Source: a virus
DNA: 64,000 nt
Virus record (IMG/VR): IMGVR_UViG_3300043464_001630
Coordinates: 62,001 to 126,000 of that record
Direction: 5' to 3' (one strand)
The first letter of the stretch is position 1. Every line of letters begins with the position of its first letter. A model generated the notes under the pieces. It saw only the letters and a program-made list of their open reading frames with translations. It was not told the DNA's origin and ran no database searches. Shown piece by piece: positions 24,937 through 33,513 of this stretch. The position numbers were made by a program, and so were the translations under genes.

Positions 24937-25365
24937 CTATTTAGTTTTAGAAGACTCTTTCTTCTTAGCAATTCCGAACATGCGCTGTTCGTTCAGAAAC
25001 ATTCCCTTTTTTACCTTTCCGTATCCGTCAATTTCTAGATTAGCAACCGATACTCCTTTATCATTCGGAAAGATGACGATATCGTCTTTCTTGCAGTAAG
25101 ACACGTTAGGCCCAGTTAACACGACTTTCGCCTTCCTCCATGCCTTTGTATTCACGTTAGTTGGAACATACAGTCCATTACGCATTACAGCAGATCCCTT
25201 AGAATCTTCTACTTCATCAACAAATTCAACTAAAACAATGTCATCGAACACGAAAAAAAGCTTATAATCATCTAGTCCGAAAAATCCTTCGGAATTTGCA
25301 TCTAGATCGATCATTCCTTTTTTATGCTTAACATTATCCATGTGAGAAGGTACTTCTATAGCCAT
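24937..25365 (-). CDS. 31: GroES/gp31-like co-chaperonin
   Basis: 142 residues. The C-terminal 100 residues follow the GroES fold: FVFDDIVLVEFVDEVED, a mobile-loop-like segment SKGSAVMRNGLYVPTN, KAWRKAKVVLTGPNVSYCKK, DDIVIFPNDKG and KGMFLNEQRMFGI. T4 gp31 replaces GroES so that host GroEL can fold gp23, and this is the expected role here. It carries about 30 extra N-terminal residues. A sigma70-like promoter ends 5 nt before the ATG. Confidence 0.65.
   Translation of the reverse strand: MAIEVPSHMDNVKHKKGMIDLDANSEGFFGLDDYKLFFVFDDIVLVEFVDEVEDSKGSAVMRNGLYVPTNVNTKAWRKAKVVLTGPNVSYCKKDDIVIFPNDKGVSVANLEIDGYGKVKKGMFLNEQRMFGIAKKKESSKTK
24938..24943 (-). promoter_or_regulatory. Late promoter element CTAAATA
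   Basis: TAAATA, 5 nt (gttat), GTG at 24932; it overlaps the stop region of the co-chaperonin gene. Confidence 0.7.
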
Positions 25366-25370
25366 GAAAA

Positions 25371-25398
25371 TAGTTAAGACACTATTTTAAGAAATCAA
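25371..25398 (-). promoter_or_regulatory. Sigma70-like promoter TTGATT-N16-TAACTA
   Basis: -35 at 25393-25398, -10 at 25371-25376, 5 nt to ATG 25365. Confidence 0.6.
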
Positions 25399-25404
25399 GA
25401 ATGT

Positions 25405-26244
25405 TTATATTGTTTGTATCAAATAATTTTTGTATTCTGAATTAGGAAGACCGTTTAATAAATTAGAAAATTCAATCTTATTTATAAAATGCTTATTAAA
25501 TGCGATTTCTTCTAAACATGCTATCTTAATTCCTTGACGAGCTTGAATAGTTTCTACATAAGAAGAAGCTTGATGTAGTGTAGAAGGAACGCCAGCATCT
25601 AGCCAAACAAATCCTCTGTCTAATTTACTTACGTATAACCTGTCATTTTCAAGGTATACTTTATTCAAATCAGTAATTTCCAATTCTCCTCTTGGAGATG
25701 GTTTTAAATTTTTTGAGATATCAATTACTTCATTGTCATAAATGTATAGACCGGGAATAGCAAATTTACTTACAAATTCTTTAGGCTTTTCTACCAACAT
25801 TGTTGCCTTTCCGTTCTCGTCAAATTTTACAACTCCGTAATCTTGTGGATTACTAACTTCGTAGGCAAATACTTTTGCTCCAGTGAAGAAAGTGAAATCT
25901 ATGTTTCCGTGAAAAATATTATCACCAAGAATCAACATCACTGAATCATTTCCGATGAAATCTTCGGCAATAATGAAAGATTGAGCAATACCATCAGGCT
26001 TTTCTTGAATTTCATATGTAATATCCAAACCAAGATGTCTGCCGTTCTTTAATAATTTTTTATATGCAGGAACATAATCAGGAGAAGATATAATGCAAAC
26101 TTCCTGAATACCAGCATTCATTAATGTTGCCATTGGATAATAAATCAATGGTACATCATATACCGGCAATAATTGTTTATTGACGGATTGTGTTAATGGA
26201 TAAAGACGAGATCCAGTTCCTCCTGCTAAAATAATTCCTTTCAT
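25405..26244 (-). CDS. rmlA: Glucose-1-phosphate thymidylyltransferase RmlA
   Basis: 279 residues (family about 290). It couples glucose-1-phosphate and dTTP to make dTDP-glucose. Signatures: KGIILAGGTGSRLYPLT at the N-terminus, KQLLPVYDVPLIYYPMATLM, LILGDNIFHG, and DAGVPSTLHQASSYVETIQ. It is the last gene of a 12-gene minus-strand operon and its start overlaps the clamp-loader gene by 4 nt. With rmlB at the other end it supplies dTDP-4-keto-6-deoxyglucose. Confidence 0.93.
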   Translation of the reverse strand: MKGIILAGGTGSRLYPLTQSVNKQLLPVYDVPLIYYPMATLMNAGIQEVCIISSPDYVPAYKKLLKNGRHLGLDITYEIQEKPDGIAQSFIIAEDFIGNDSVMLILGDNIFHGNIDFTFFTGAKVFAYEVSNPQDYGVVKFDENGKATMLVEKPKEFVSKFAIPGLYIYDNEVIDISKNLKPSPRGELEITDLNKVYLENDRLYVSKLDRGFVWLDAGVPSTLHQASSYVETIQARQGIKIACLEEIAFNKHFINKIEFSNLLNGLPNSEYKNYLIQTI

Positions 26245-26615
26245 CCTAGTAATTCTAATAATTTAATATTTTCTTCTAATTCTCTTTTAGACATCTCCAT
26301 AGCTTTTGCAATTAAAGCTAATTCGGTATCTTCTTTTTTAGGTTCTTCTTTGGTTTTCTTAATATAATTAATTCGTTTCTTTTTAACTTTTGGAAACAGG
26401 TTTAGTACAAATTGGTACTGCTCTTCTTTCGTCTGAAATAATTTACCGTATTTGTTCGATGTTTCGTTGATGATGTAAGCAACATCGGAAGAATACATAG
26501 AACCCCAGCGATTAAGCATATACAAATTGAATTGAGTTTCGCCTTCATTGATGGTATTTAGTTTCTTCTTTGTAAAAAGAACAGAATCTATATAATTAAA
26601 AATAGTGTCATCCAT
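26241..26615 (-). CDS. 62: Clamp-loader small subunit, gp62-like
   Basis: 124 residues. Pattern of marine T4-like gp62: short N-terminal helix (FNYIDSVLFTKKKLNTINEG), LYMLNRWGSMYSSDVAYIIN with NET, EEQYQFVLNLFPKVKKKRIN, then a C-terminal helix (DTELALIAKAMEMSKRELEE). gp62 with gp44 loads the gp45 clamp for replication and late transcription. It is far from the other replication genes and embedded in the sugar operon by 4-nt and 1-nt overlaps. Confidence 0.65.
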   Translation of the reverse strand: MDDTIFNYIDSVLFTKKKLNTINEGETQFNLYMLNRWGSMYSSDVAYIINETSNKYGKLFQTKEEQYQFVLNLFPKVKKKRINYIKKTKEEPKKEDTELALIAKAMEMSKRELEENIKLLELLG

Positions 26616-27091
26616 TATCGTTTCAAATTAATATAACAAGCTTCTTTACTATACATGTTTTGTTCGAAAATTTCTTCTAGTTCTTCTTTAGAAGAAGGAT
26701 GAATAGATTTGATATTTTTGAAATTACTCATGATGCTTAAATCATCTTCAGCCCAATGACTGAAACCATCATGTGAGTAATCTTTATCTCTTCCAGATCC
26801 GATAAGCTTTACTGGAATTTTTTCTTCATTCAAGTAATTTCTGATTAATTCAAAAGGTCTGTACAGAAGAAAAGGTGTGATACTATAACACACTGGAATT
26901 TTCCCATCAAGAGCCAAACCAACAGCAGCACCAATCATTAATTGCTCTGCTGCGCCAACATTATAGCAACGATCTGGATATTTTTGTAAAATATTATCAA
27001 AAAACCTAAATCCCAAATCTGCTGTTAAAAAATAAGCATTGGGTTCTTTCTCGATAAAGTTTTCAATTAAATTTGCGAATGTTTTTCTCAT
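26615..27091 (-). CDS. Transketolase C-terminal half (pyrimidine-binding domain)
   Basis: 158 residues. Matches the central transketolase domain: NAYFLTADLGFRFFDNILQK, RCYNVGAAEQLMIGAAVGLA (with the catalytic Glu of GAAEQ), YSHDGFSHWAEDDLSIMSNF. The final transketolase C-terminal domain is absent. It works with the product of the upstream gene as a split thiamine-diphosphate enzyme moving two-carbon units. The ATG overlaps that gene by 4 nt, favouring equal production. Confidence 0.8.
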   Translation of the reverse strand: MRKTFANLIENFIEKEPNAYFLTADLGFRFFDNILQKYPDRCYNVGAAEQLMIGAAVGLALDGKIPVCYSITPFLLYRPFELIRNYLNEEKIPVKLIGSGRDKDYSHDGFSHWAEDDLSIMSNFKNIKSIHPSSKEELEEIFEQNMYSKEACYINLKR

Positions 27092-27726
27092 GAAAATAAT
27101 AGTTGGTTTTTCTCCTCTTCACTTCTCAATACATAGTAGTGAGCTTCCATTTCTTTCTCTTTTAAGAGGGGATATTCATTAAGATTTGTTAGATGAAATT
27201 TAGCATCTGGACAGAATAGTTTAATTTTTTGAATTAGCAAATCAGTATCCACTAAATCATAAGCAGAATATCCATTTGCATTTACATGCAATTCTAAATT
27301 AGAAATTTTCTTATTTCCGATAAAATTTAAACTTTCCCAAATACTTCCTTCGAAGGATTCCCCATCGGAAATAAGGCAATAAGAAGTTTTATCAGGATTA
27401 GCCAAAGCAAATCCAACTGCTATAGGCAGTCCTAACCCAAGGCTTCCGGTAGAACAGTCTAGACGATTCTCTTCATCAAAACAAGGATGAATTCCATGCT
27501 TTTCCAAAAGGTACTCTGCATCTACCTCATAGAAATGCTCCAACACAACATACAAAGCCAACCCTGCATGTCCGTTCGATAAAACAAAACGTTCGTCGTC
27601 TTTCTTTTTGTTGTAGATATCGTATATAATTGGTAGAGAAGTCAAACAACTGCTAATGTGAGATAACTTATGATCATAAGAAATCTGAACAATACGATTT
27701 GAAAGTTTTTTTATAATATCTTCCAT
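27088..27726 (-). CDS. Transketolase N-terminal half (TPP-binding domain)
   Basis: 212 residues. TPP-binding motif SDGESFEGSIWESLNFIGNK (GDGE...N type, here SDGE) preceded by FVLSNGHAGLALYVVLEHFY and LDCSTGSLGLGLPIAVGFAL, all transketolase hallmarks. With the gene at 26615 it forms a split transketolase as seen in some bacteria and in sugar-antibiotic and O-antigen loci. In this operon it probably modifies a nucleotide sugar rather than central metabolism. Confidence 0.8.
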   Translation of the reverse strand: MEDIIKKLSNRIVQISYDHKLSHISSCLTSLPIIYDIYNKKKDDERFVLSNGHAGLALYVVLEHFYEVDAEYLLEKHGIHPCFDEENRLDCSTGSLGLGLPIAVGFALANPDKTSYCLISDGESFEGSIWESLNFIGNKKISNLELHVNANGYSAYDLVDTDLLIQKIKLFCPDAKFHLTNLNEYPLLKEKEMEAHYYVLRSEEEKNQLLFS

Positions 27727-27728
27727 TT

Positions 27729-28439
27729 TTATAAATTTTTAAAAGCAAGCATGTTCAAATTGTTATTCAAAAATTCACTATTCATCATTTTAATCTGATA
27801 TCCCATATTAATGAATTTCTGAGCCAACTGCTCTGGATAAGAAAATGGAGGATGTATTTCGATATAGATATTATTACAAATATCCTTACATTCTTCAAAT
27901 GTCGGATCTTTCAATACAGCAGACACTTCACCGCCTTCAATGTCCAATTTCAATAAGTCAATTACAGGTTCTTTGATTACATTTTTGATAAAATTTAAAA
28001 TAGTAGTGCATCGTACCAATCTACCTGTTTCTGAAATTCGATTCGTCGTAGTATTGCTGTCGTCAATACTAAAACTACAAAATCCATGATAGTCATTAAA
28101 TGCTAAATCGTGTAGTTCGATATTAGTCAAATTGTTACTACGGCATAAGTCTTGTAGTACTTCGATATGCTCGACTGTAGGTTCGATGGCGTAAATCTTT
28201 TTAGAAACTTTATTCAAGTATAGAGAAAATAATCCAATATTTGCTCCCGCATCAATTACTACTGCATCTTTATTTTCGAAGATTTTTAAAAACTGCGGAT
28301 CGTTATAATGACCGTTATTAATTTCTCGCTCAATAATATGCTTTGAGTAAGAATTCTTATTATTATAATAATTTAGAAAAGAATTCGAACCCGACAAATC
28401 AATAGGACTATCTCCCAAAATGTTTAGTAATATACTCAT
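27729..28439 (-). CDS. FkbM-family SAM methyltransferase
   Basis: 236 residues. SAM motif AVVIDAGANIGLFSLYLNKV, then IYAIEPTVEHIEVLQDLCRS, and LLKLDIEGGEVSAVLKDPTF, all typical of FkbM methyltransferases that O-methylate sugars and other small molecules. It likely caps or decorates the sugar made or transferred by neighbouring gene products. Overlaps the upstream epimerase gene by 32 nt. Confidence 0.85.
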   Translation of the reverse strand: MSILLNILGDSPIDLSGSNSFLNYYNNKNSYSKHIIEREINNGHYNDPQFLKIFENKDAVVIDAGANIGLFSLYLNKVSKKIYAIEPTVEHIEVLQDLCRSNNLTNIELHDLAFNDYHGFCSFSIDDSNTTTNRISETGRLVRCTTILNFIKNVIKEPVIDLLKLDIEGGEVSAVLKDPTFEECKDICNNIYIEIHPPFSYPEQLAQKFINMGYQIKMMNSEFLNNNLNMLAFKNL

Positions 28440-29250
28440 TTTGATATATTTTATACGATTCTAAACCTTTTTCAAGTGTAAACTTACTTTTAAAGTTGTA
28501 TTTTGTAGAAATATAATCTGTGTCAGCTTTCCATATCACCGAATCACATTCTTTAAATTTATCAATTAGTATACATTTTAAATCTTTATTCAAAACTTTA
28601 GAAAATATATATGCAATTTCTAAATTAGAATAAGACACTCCAGACCCTGCATTCAAAATATCTGCTTTAGTTAAACTTTTATCAGATTTTAATACCAATT
28701 CAATTAAACTAGTAAAATCTTGGATGTAGAAAAAATCATGATAACCATGTATCAAAGATACTTCTTCTCCGTTTAATATCTTTCTGTATAGCGTAGGAAT
28801 TAAACGATGTTCTGGTTCGAATTCTCCGTATATGCTAAATGGACGAACCACACAAATGTCTTTATCATATGTTCGTGCATATGCCTGTGCTAAAACCGTT
28901 CCGCATGTTTTAGTAGCTGCATATATTGTTTCTGGATTGCACACATCTGTTTCTTTCATATTATTTTGAACTTTTCCGTATTCAGAAGAAGATCCAAAAT
29001 ATATCATTTTATTCACATCATTATCACGAACATAATTAAGAATATCTAATGTCAAAACGACATTACTATCAAACATTAATTCATTTTTGTAAATTTCTCC
29101 AGCACTATGAATAATAATTTCTGGTTTAAACTCTTTTAATTTTTCGGTTACATTATCTCCTCTTTTATAACAAAAATATTCATATTGAGGAAGATAATGC
29201 ATGATAGCTTTTCCTAAAAAGCCAGAAGACCCTGTTAAAAACAATCTCAT
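28408..29250 (-). CDS. NAD-dependent sugar epimerase/dehydratase (extended SDR)
   Basis: 280 residues. Rossmann motif LFLTGSSGFLGKAIM at the N-terminus, IIIHSAG, YFGSSSEYG, and catalytic YAATK. It would epimerise, reduce or dehydrate a nucleotide-sugar; with RmlA and RmlB but no RmlC or RmlD seen nearby, it could act as the 4-keto reductase or an epimerase. Substrate not determinable. Confidence 0.8.
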   Translation of the reverse strand: MRLFLTGSSGFLGKAIMHYLPQYEYFCYKRGDNVTEKLKEFKPEIIIHSAGEIYKNELMFDSNVVLTLDILNYVRDNDVNKMIYFGSSSEYGKVQNNMKETDVCNPETIYAATKTCGTVLAQAYARTYDKDICVVRPFSIYGEFEPEHRLIPTLYRKILNGEEVSLIHGYHDFFYIQDFTSLIELVLKSDKSLTKADILNAGSGVSYSNLEIAYIFSKVLNKDLKCILIDKFKECDSVIWKADTDYISTKYNFKSKFTLEKGLESYKIYQNEYITKHFGR

Positions 29251-30074
29251 AAAGTTTCACAAATTTTAACAAGATTACGAACCGTATCAAGTTGTTTATT
29301 AGAAAATTCTTTAAAATTATCAGAAACTAAATGTAATGTCGATTTGGCATGTTCTATATTATCCATTCCGTATGCTACGCCACATCTTTTGTGAGGAAAT
29401 TTAGAGTACCATTCTTCCGCAGACATCTCTGAATCTGGTATTACAATCGGAATACAACCACACAATGCTGCTATAACCACCCAAAAACAAGCATTGTCGT
29501 AGCAATAAAAATATTCCACTTTTCTCAAAACATCACCCATAACTTTCCAATTATTTTCTAATTTAGATAGGTCAATTGCATCATCTGGATGAATTTTATT
29601 TTTCATACCACCTTTTTTTACAAAAAACGCCGATCCTTTTCTAGGTTCAGAAGATGCAAAAAAATAATCAGTATCAATAAAAGTTGTAGTTAATAATCCT
29701 CTAGACTCTGATTCATTTTTAATATGAAAATATTCGGAATATTTAAATATTAAATCTGTATCTAATTTATTAGAATAAAATCCATTAGCTCCAACTCCAG
29801 CACATTCACCCGGAGTGTTGAGAATCCATCTTACCACATTTTTAGCCTTCATTGGATTTCCTATAGTAATCTCTGGATATATAACTACTACCTCTTCTCT
29901 GGAGAACTTTTTAGCTCCTACAAATGGAGCATTTAAATCTTTATGCGTTATTTTAGAAGTGACGTATGCTTCTTCTCCCAATTCATTTAAATCATGACAC
30001 AATTTATGTAAAGCTACAATTCCTCCCGAATTGTATATAAATGTACAAATATCAATTATATATTTTTTCTTCAT
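29247..30074 (-). CDS. Glycosyltransferase, GT-B type
   Basis: 275 residues. Layout: N-terminal IDICTFIYNSGGIVALHKLC (start of WbbX/GT4-like enzymes), VVVIYPEITIGNPMKAKNVV, RWILNTPGE, and a nucleotide-binding-like C-terminal segment CFWVVIAALCGCIPIVIPDS. Transfers a sugar to an unknown acceptor; 4-nt overlap with the next gene in the operon. Confidence 0.7.
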   Translation of the reverse strand: MKKKYIIDICTFIYNSGGIVALHKLCHDLNELGEEAYVTSKITHKDLNAPFVGAKKFSREEVVVIYPEITIGNPMKAKNVVRWILNTPGECAGVGANGFYSNKLDTDLIFKYSEYFHIKNESESRGLLTTTFIDTDYFFASSEPRKGSAFFVKKGGMKNKIHPDDAIDLSKLENNWKVMGDVLRKVEYFYCYDNACFWVVIAALCGCIPIVIPDSEMSAEEWYSKFPHKRCGVAYGMDNIEHAKSTLHLVSDNFKEFSNKQLDTVRNLVKICETL

Positions 30075-31027
30075 TAGAATTTTTTAATAACAAAATTATT
30101 AGAATCAATCTCTATCTTTGATGGATTGAATTTATCAATCTTATACAAGATCTTTTTTATTAAGTCTTCGGTTAGTGTCATGTTACAATCGAACACATAA
30201 TGACCATAAACTTCTTCATCATTTTTATTGTAAAATTTAACCAAATCATTATCTACTCGAATCTGATCATCTGTCACAACTGCTAATTTTACATACTTCA
30301 AGAATTTCTTGGTGAAAGGCTCGTATCTCCACTTAGAGATGAAAGTATTACCAGATTCTCTTAATTTCTTGTGTGTTTCTTCTGTCGAAACGCCTGTGTC
30401 TGGTTTGTTTTCTCCGTGTACAATATGAGCAGACGTAACCAATGCATGTTTTAGTTTATTAACTTTTAAACAAACTTCGTAATCATTGTCTTGATGATAG
30501 AACCCAAATCTTTCGTCGTACTTTCCAATCACATCATATACCGAACGCCTACAATAAACATTGAAACCTAACAAATATTTCGTGGTTTGATATCCATAAT
30601 AGATATGATCATCTAATGGAAAATTATTGTAAGAGTTTTGATGCCATGTTCGATCTACCGGACTTGCAGACATTAATTCTGGATCTTTCTCGAACTCTTT
30701 TAGAATATTACCGACACAATTTGGTAATACTTTCAAATCACTATTTGAAATACAAATAAATTCAGAATCACAATGTTCTAATGCAATGTTTAAAAATTTG
30801 TTGTAGTTAAAATCAAATTCTGGACAAATTGCTAAAATTTTATCAGAAACCGAAGACCATACAGATAAATCAAAATTTTTATTAGATTCTACCAATACGA
30901 TACGCTTAATGAAGCGATCCCCGTCTTGTAAAGAAGACTCTACACATTTCTTCACCATTTGGAAATGTGCTTCATCTTTAGCTAAAGAAAGTACGATAAT
31001 ATCAAGATTTTCCATAAGATAAAACAA
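30074..31027 (-). CDS. Glycosyltransferase family 2-like
   Basis: 317 residues (or 313 from the second ATG at 31015). IIVLSLAKDEAHFQMVKKCV, then FICISNSDLKVLPN (metal-binding S-x-D type), FGFYHQDNDYEVCLKVNKLK, and VHGENKPDTG fit the GT-A fold. The last ~100 residues (YVKLAVVTDDQIRVDNDLVK) are an added domain. The start overlaps the upstream glycosyltransferase gene by 26 nt. Confidence 0.75.
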   Translation of the reverse strand: MFYLMENLDIIVLSLAKDEAHFQMVKKCVESSLQDGDRFIKRIVLVESNKNFDLSVWSSVSDKILAICPEFDFNYNKFLNIALEHCDSEFICISNSDLKVLPNCVGNILKEFEKDPELMSASPVDRTWHQNSYNNFPLDDHIYYGYQTTKYLLGFNVYCRRSVYDVIGKYDERFGFYHQDNDYEVCLKVNKLKHALVTSAHIVHGENKPDTGVSTEETHKKLRESGNTFISKWRYEPFTKKFLKYVKLAVVTDDQIRVDNDLVKFYNKNDEEVYGHYVFDCNMTLTEDLIKKILYKIDKFNPSKIEIDSNNFVIKKF

Positions 31028-31736
31028 GCGAGTTCAAGCAACTCGTTTCTTTTTTATAATTTTCTAAAACTTGTAATCCATAATTATAGAGAGCTTTGTT
31101 ATTGTGTGTTCCCGAAACATCATTATCAATATCACCATCAGAATCACCGAATCTATTCACTCTCCACGACATTCCTTCATAATGTTTAAAATAGTATGGT
31201 TCTGCTTTAACTTCGCCAATTCTTAATCCAGATTTTTTAATGTCTTCAAAAAAAGAAGATCCAACATCATAACGAATTTCTCCTCGGCTTCTTAAACGTT
31301 CTTCATCATAAAACTTAATACCCTTCGACTTGATGTTCTTAACATTGATGAAACAAAACCAAGGATGCGCTCGTTTATGTAAACGCTTTCCTCCACGATC
31401 ACCTACGATTTCTCCCATTAAACTCAAATCATTATTTTTAAAAGATTCGAATAATTCTGAACAAGATCTGAAGAATACCACATCTGTATCTACTAAAAGT
31501 GCATAATCTGTATCAACTTTTTCTAATAAAAGATCCACAGATGATCCATGCAATCCTCCTGAGTTTAGAAAAAATGGTACATTTCCTTTTTCTAAAATAT
31601 CTTTTGTTTCAGTATTAGTAGAATTTTCAGAAATTAAAATTTTTGTATCAGGATGAATGTTCAAAAATGATTTGAGCATGTTCTCCGTAACTAACGGAGT
31701 ATTATAAGAGCAAGAAATTAAGGTAAGGTTATTCAT
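31002..31736 (-). CDS. Glycosyltransferase, GT-A type
   Basis: 244 residues. LTLISCSYNTPLVTENMLKS at the N-terminus and LLVDTDVVFFRSCSEL with the DxD motif identify a GT-A enzyme. The C-terminal part (YYFKHYEGMSWRVNRF) probably binds the acceptor. Coupled by 4-nt overlap to the gene upstream. Confidence 0.75.
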   Translation of the reverse strand: MNNLTLISCSYNTPLVTENMLKSFLNIHPDTKILISENSTNTETKDILEKGNVPFFLNSGGLHGSSVDLLLEKVDTDYALLVDTDVVFFRSCSELFESFKNNDLSLMGEIVGDRGGKRLHKRAHPWFCFINVKNIKSKGIKFYDEERLRSRGEIRYDVGSSFFEDIKKSGLRIGEVKAEPYYFKHYEGMSWRVNRFGDSDGDIDNDVSGTHNNKALYNYGLQVLENYKKETSCLNSLVLSYGKS

Positions 31737-32518
31737 TTATTTTTGTAAATTTGTTTAAGTGTATTTTGCACCATATCAATGGATACTGAGGGGATTTTCA
31801 ATAATTCTTCTCCGTGTTTTTTATGAAAATAATTAAGTCCCCTTAGTACTGTTTCATTGTGTTTTGGAGAAGACGAAATAGTACTGGTACTCACAGACCA
31901 AGGAATATCAGCCAAATACTTGTTGGAATTTGCTATATCAGCAAACCACCAAAAAGGAGGATGCATATCATTCTTAATAATATTATAGGTATGTTCTAAA
32001 TGCTCCGTCGCATTGAAGAAATTTTCATCCATCAATCCTACTTTATCCAAACACTTCTTTGTGTAAAAGCAAAATGCCCCCACACAATGGGGATAAAGCT
32101 CAACAGAGACATCATTTTTATAATCAATCTTAACTCTCGGATTTGGCGTTTCTGAATTCGGGAATTTATTCATCAATCCATGTTGACTGTAATTGAAATG
32201 CTGAATTCCAGTTTCCTTAGAAGCATTTATATATCTCTCAAATACCGAAGAATCTTTGATAATAATATCATCTTCCATTAAGAAGATATATTCACATCCC
32301 TTTTCTAAAAGATGCTTCATTGCATCGTTTTTACTAACTCCAATTCCTTTATTCGTTTCGTGCTGAATTAAAGTCGCATCAATATCGAAATCATAAGGAG
32401 TTCCGTCATTTACTACCACAAGTTCATGTACTGCTTCTTTAGGAACAGAAGAGAAAATCTTTTTAAAATAATCAGGACGTTTATACGTCATGATTCCTAA
32501 ACCAATTTTATTAGACAT
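31733..32518 (-). CDS. Glycosyltransferase family 2
   Basis: 261 residues. Classic GT2 start GLGIMTYKRPDYFKKIFSSV, LVVVNDGTPYDFD, GIGVSKNDAMKHLLEKG, and FLMEDDIIIKDSSVFERYIN with the EDD metal site. It has a sigma70-like promoter of its own 6 nt before the ATG in addition to read-through from rmlB. Confidence 0.85.
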   Translation of the reverse strand: MSNKIGLGIMTYKRPDYFKKIFSSVPKEAVHELVVVNDGTPYDFDIDATLIQHETNKGIGVSKNDAMKHLLEKGCEYIFLMEDDIIIKDSSVFERYINASKETGIQHFNYSQHGLMNKFPNSETPNPRVKIDYKNDVSVELYPHCVGAFCFYTKKCLDKVGLMDENFFNATEHLEHTYNIIKNDMHPPFWWFADIANSNKYLADIPWSVSTSTISSSPKHNETVLRGLNYFHKKHGEELLKIPSVSIDMVQNTLKQIYKNK

Positions 32519-32524
32519 AATGTA

Positions 32525-32552
32525 ATTATAAACTAAAATGAATAAAATTCAA
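32525..32552 (-). promoter_or_regulatory. Sigma70-like promoter TTGAAT-N16-TATAAT
   Basis: -35 at 32547-32552, perfect -10 at 32525-32530, 6 nt to ATG 32518; the -35 lies in the end of rmlB. Confidence 0.7.
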
Positions 32553-33480
32553 TAGTTTTCATTAATCCGTCAATAAAATTAGTTTTAGGAGTCCAGTTTA
32601 ATTCGTTCTTAATTTTACTGAAATCAATGGCATACCTATAATCATGTCCTTTTCTGTCTTCTACGTATTCAATAACATCGCCTACTTTAACGTCCATCAA
32701 ACAACATACTGTTTGTAAAATCTGTAGGTTATTTCGTTCGCAATCTCCTCCGATGTTATAAGATTCTCCGTCTTTACCATTCTTTAGAATTTCCCAAATT
32801 CCATCACAATGGTCATCTACATACAGCCAATCGCGGATGTTCTGACCGTTTCCATAAATAGGAACTTTCTTTCCTTCGCGGATGTTTTTAATAATTTTGG
32901 GAATTAGCTTTTCCTCGTGTTGACGAGGTCCATAATTGTTCGAACAATTAGACATCGTAACAGGAAGCTTATAAGTATGATGATAACTGTTCACTAAATG
33001 ATCACTAGCTGCTTTTGATGCCGAATATGGCGAGCGTGGACTATATGGCGTGGTTTCGGTAAAATACCCAATATCTGTTAATGAACCGAATACTTCATCA
33101 GTAGAAATGTGGTGAAATCTTTCCAAGTTTCCGTATTTTCTACTAGCTTCTAACAGAGAAAATGTACCATTAATATTTGTTTTGATAAACTTGTCGGGAT
33201 TAGCGATAGAATTATCTACGTGACTCTCTGCTGCGAAATGAACCACGTGTGTAATTTTATTAACATACAACAAACTTTCCATCAAATGAGTATCATTGAT
33301 ATCAGCTTCTACGTTGATTAACTTGTAATTTAAAATATTATCTACATTTAAATTATCTTTATTTCCTGCATAAGTACAAGAATCTACATTAACTACAACG
33401 TTAACTTCCGGAAGATTTATAATCTTATTAATGAAGTTACTTCCGATAAATCCGTATCCTCCAGTTACTAGAATTTTCAT
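32533..33480 (-). CDS. rmlB: dTDP-glucose 4,6-dehydratase RmlB
   Basis: 315 residues from ATG 33480 (preferred to an ATG at 33513 because MKILVTGGYGFIGSNF is the natural start). Motifs: GGYGFIG (NAD), HFAAESHVDNSI, STDEVFGSL, YSASKAASDHLV (YxxxK), NNYGPRQ and GNGQNIRDWLYVDDHC. It makes dTDP-4-keto-6-deoxyglucose from the RmlA product. First gene of the 12-gene operon, driven by a sigma70-like promoter 5 nt upstream. Confidence 0.95.
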   Translation of the reverse strand: MKILVTGGYGFIGSNFINKIINLPEVNVVVNVDSCTYAGNKDNLNVDNILNYKLINVEADINDTHLMESLLYVNKITHVVHFAAESHVDNSIANPDKFIKTNINGTFSLLEASRKYGNLERFHHISTDEVFGSLTDIGYFTETTPYSPRSPYSASKAASDHLVNSYHHTYKLPVTMSNCSNNYGPRQHEEKLIPKIIKNIREGKKVPIYGNGQNIRDWLYVDDHCDGIWEILKNGKDGESYNIGGDCERNNLQILQTVCCLMDVKVGDVIEYVEDRKGHDYRYAIDFSKIKNELNWTPKTNFIDGLMKTIEFYSF

Positions 33481-33485
33481 CCTAA

Positions 33486-33513
33486 AATTTATCAGTTTGT
33501 CTAAATAATTCAA
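33486..33513 (-). promoter_or_regulatory. Sigma70-like promoter TTGAAT-N16-TAAATT of the sugar operon
   Basis: -35 at 33508-33513, -10 at 33486-33491, 5 nt to ATG 33480. The late element of the divergent gene (33502-33507) lies inside its spacer. TAAATT could also be read as a weak late element. Confidence 0.6.
33502..33507 (+). promoter_or_regulatory. Late promoter element CTAAATA
   Basis: TAAATA, 6 nt (attcaa), ATG at 33514; interlocked with the opposite-strand sugar-operon promoter. Confidence 0.7.

Noticed and set aside
27726-27760. Sigma70-like promoter before the transketolase N-half gene
   Set aside because: TTGAAC and TATAAA are 18-19 nt apart and the -10 nearly touches the ATG; the gene is 2 nt from its upstream neighbour, so read-through explains it.
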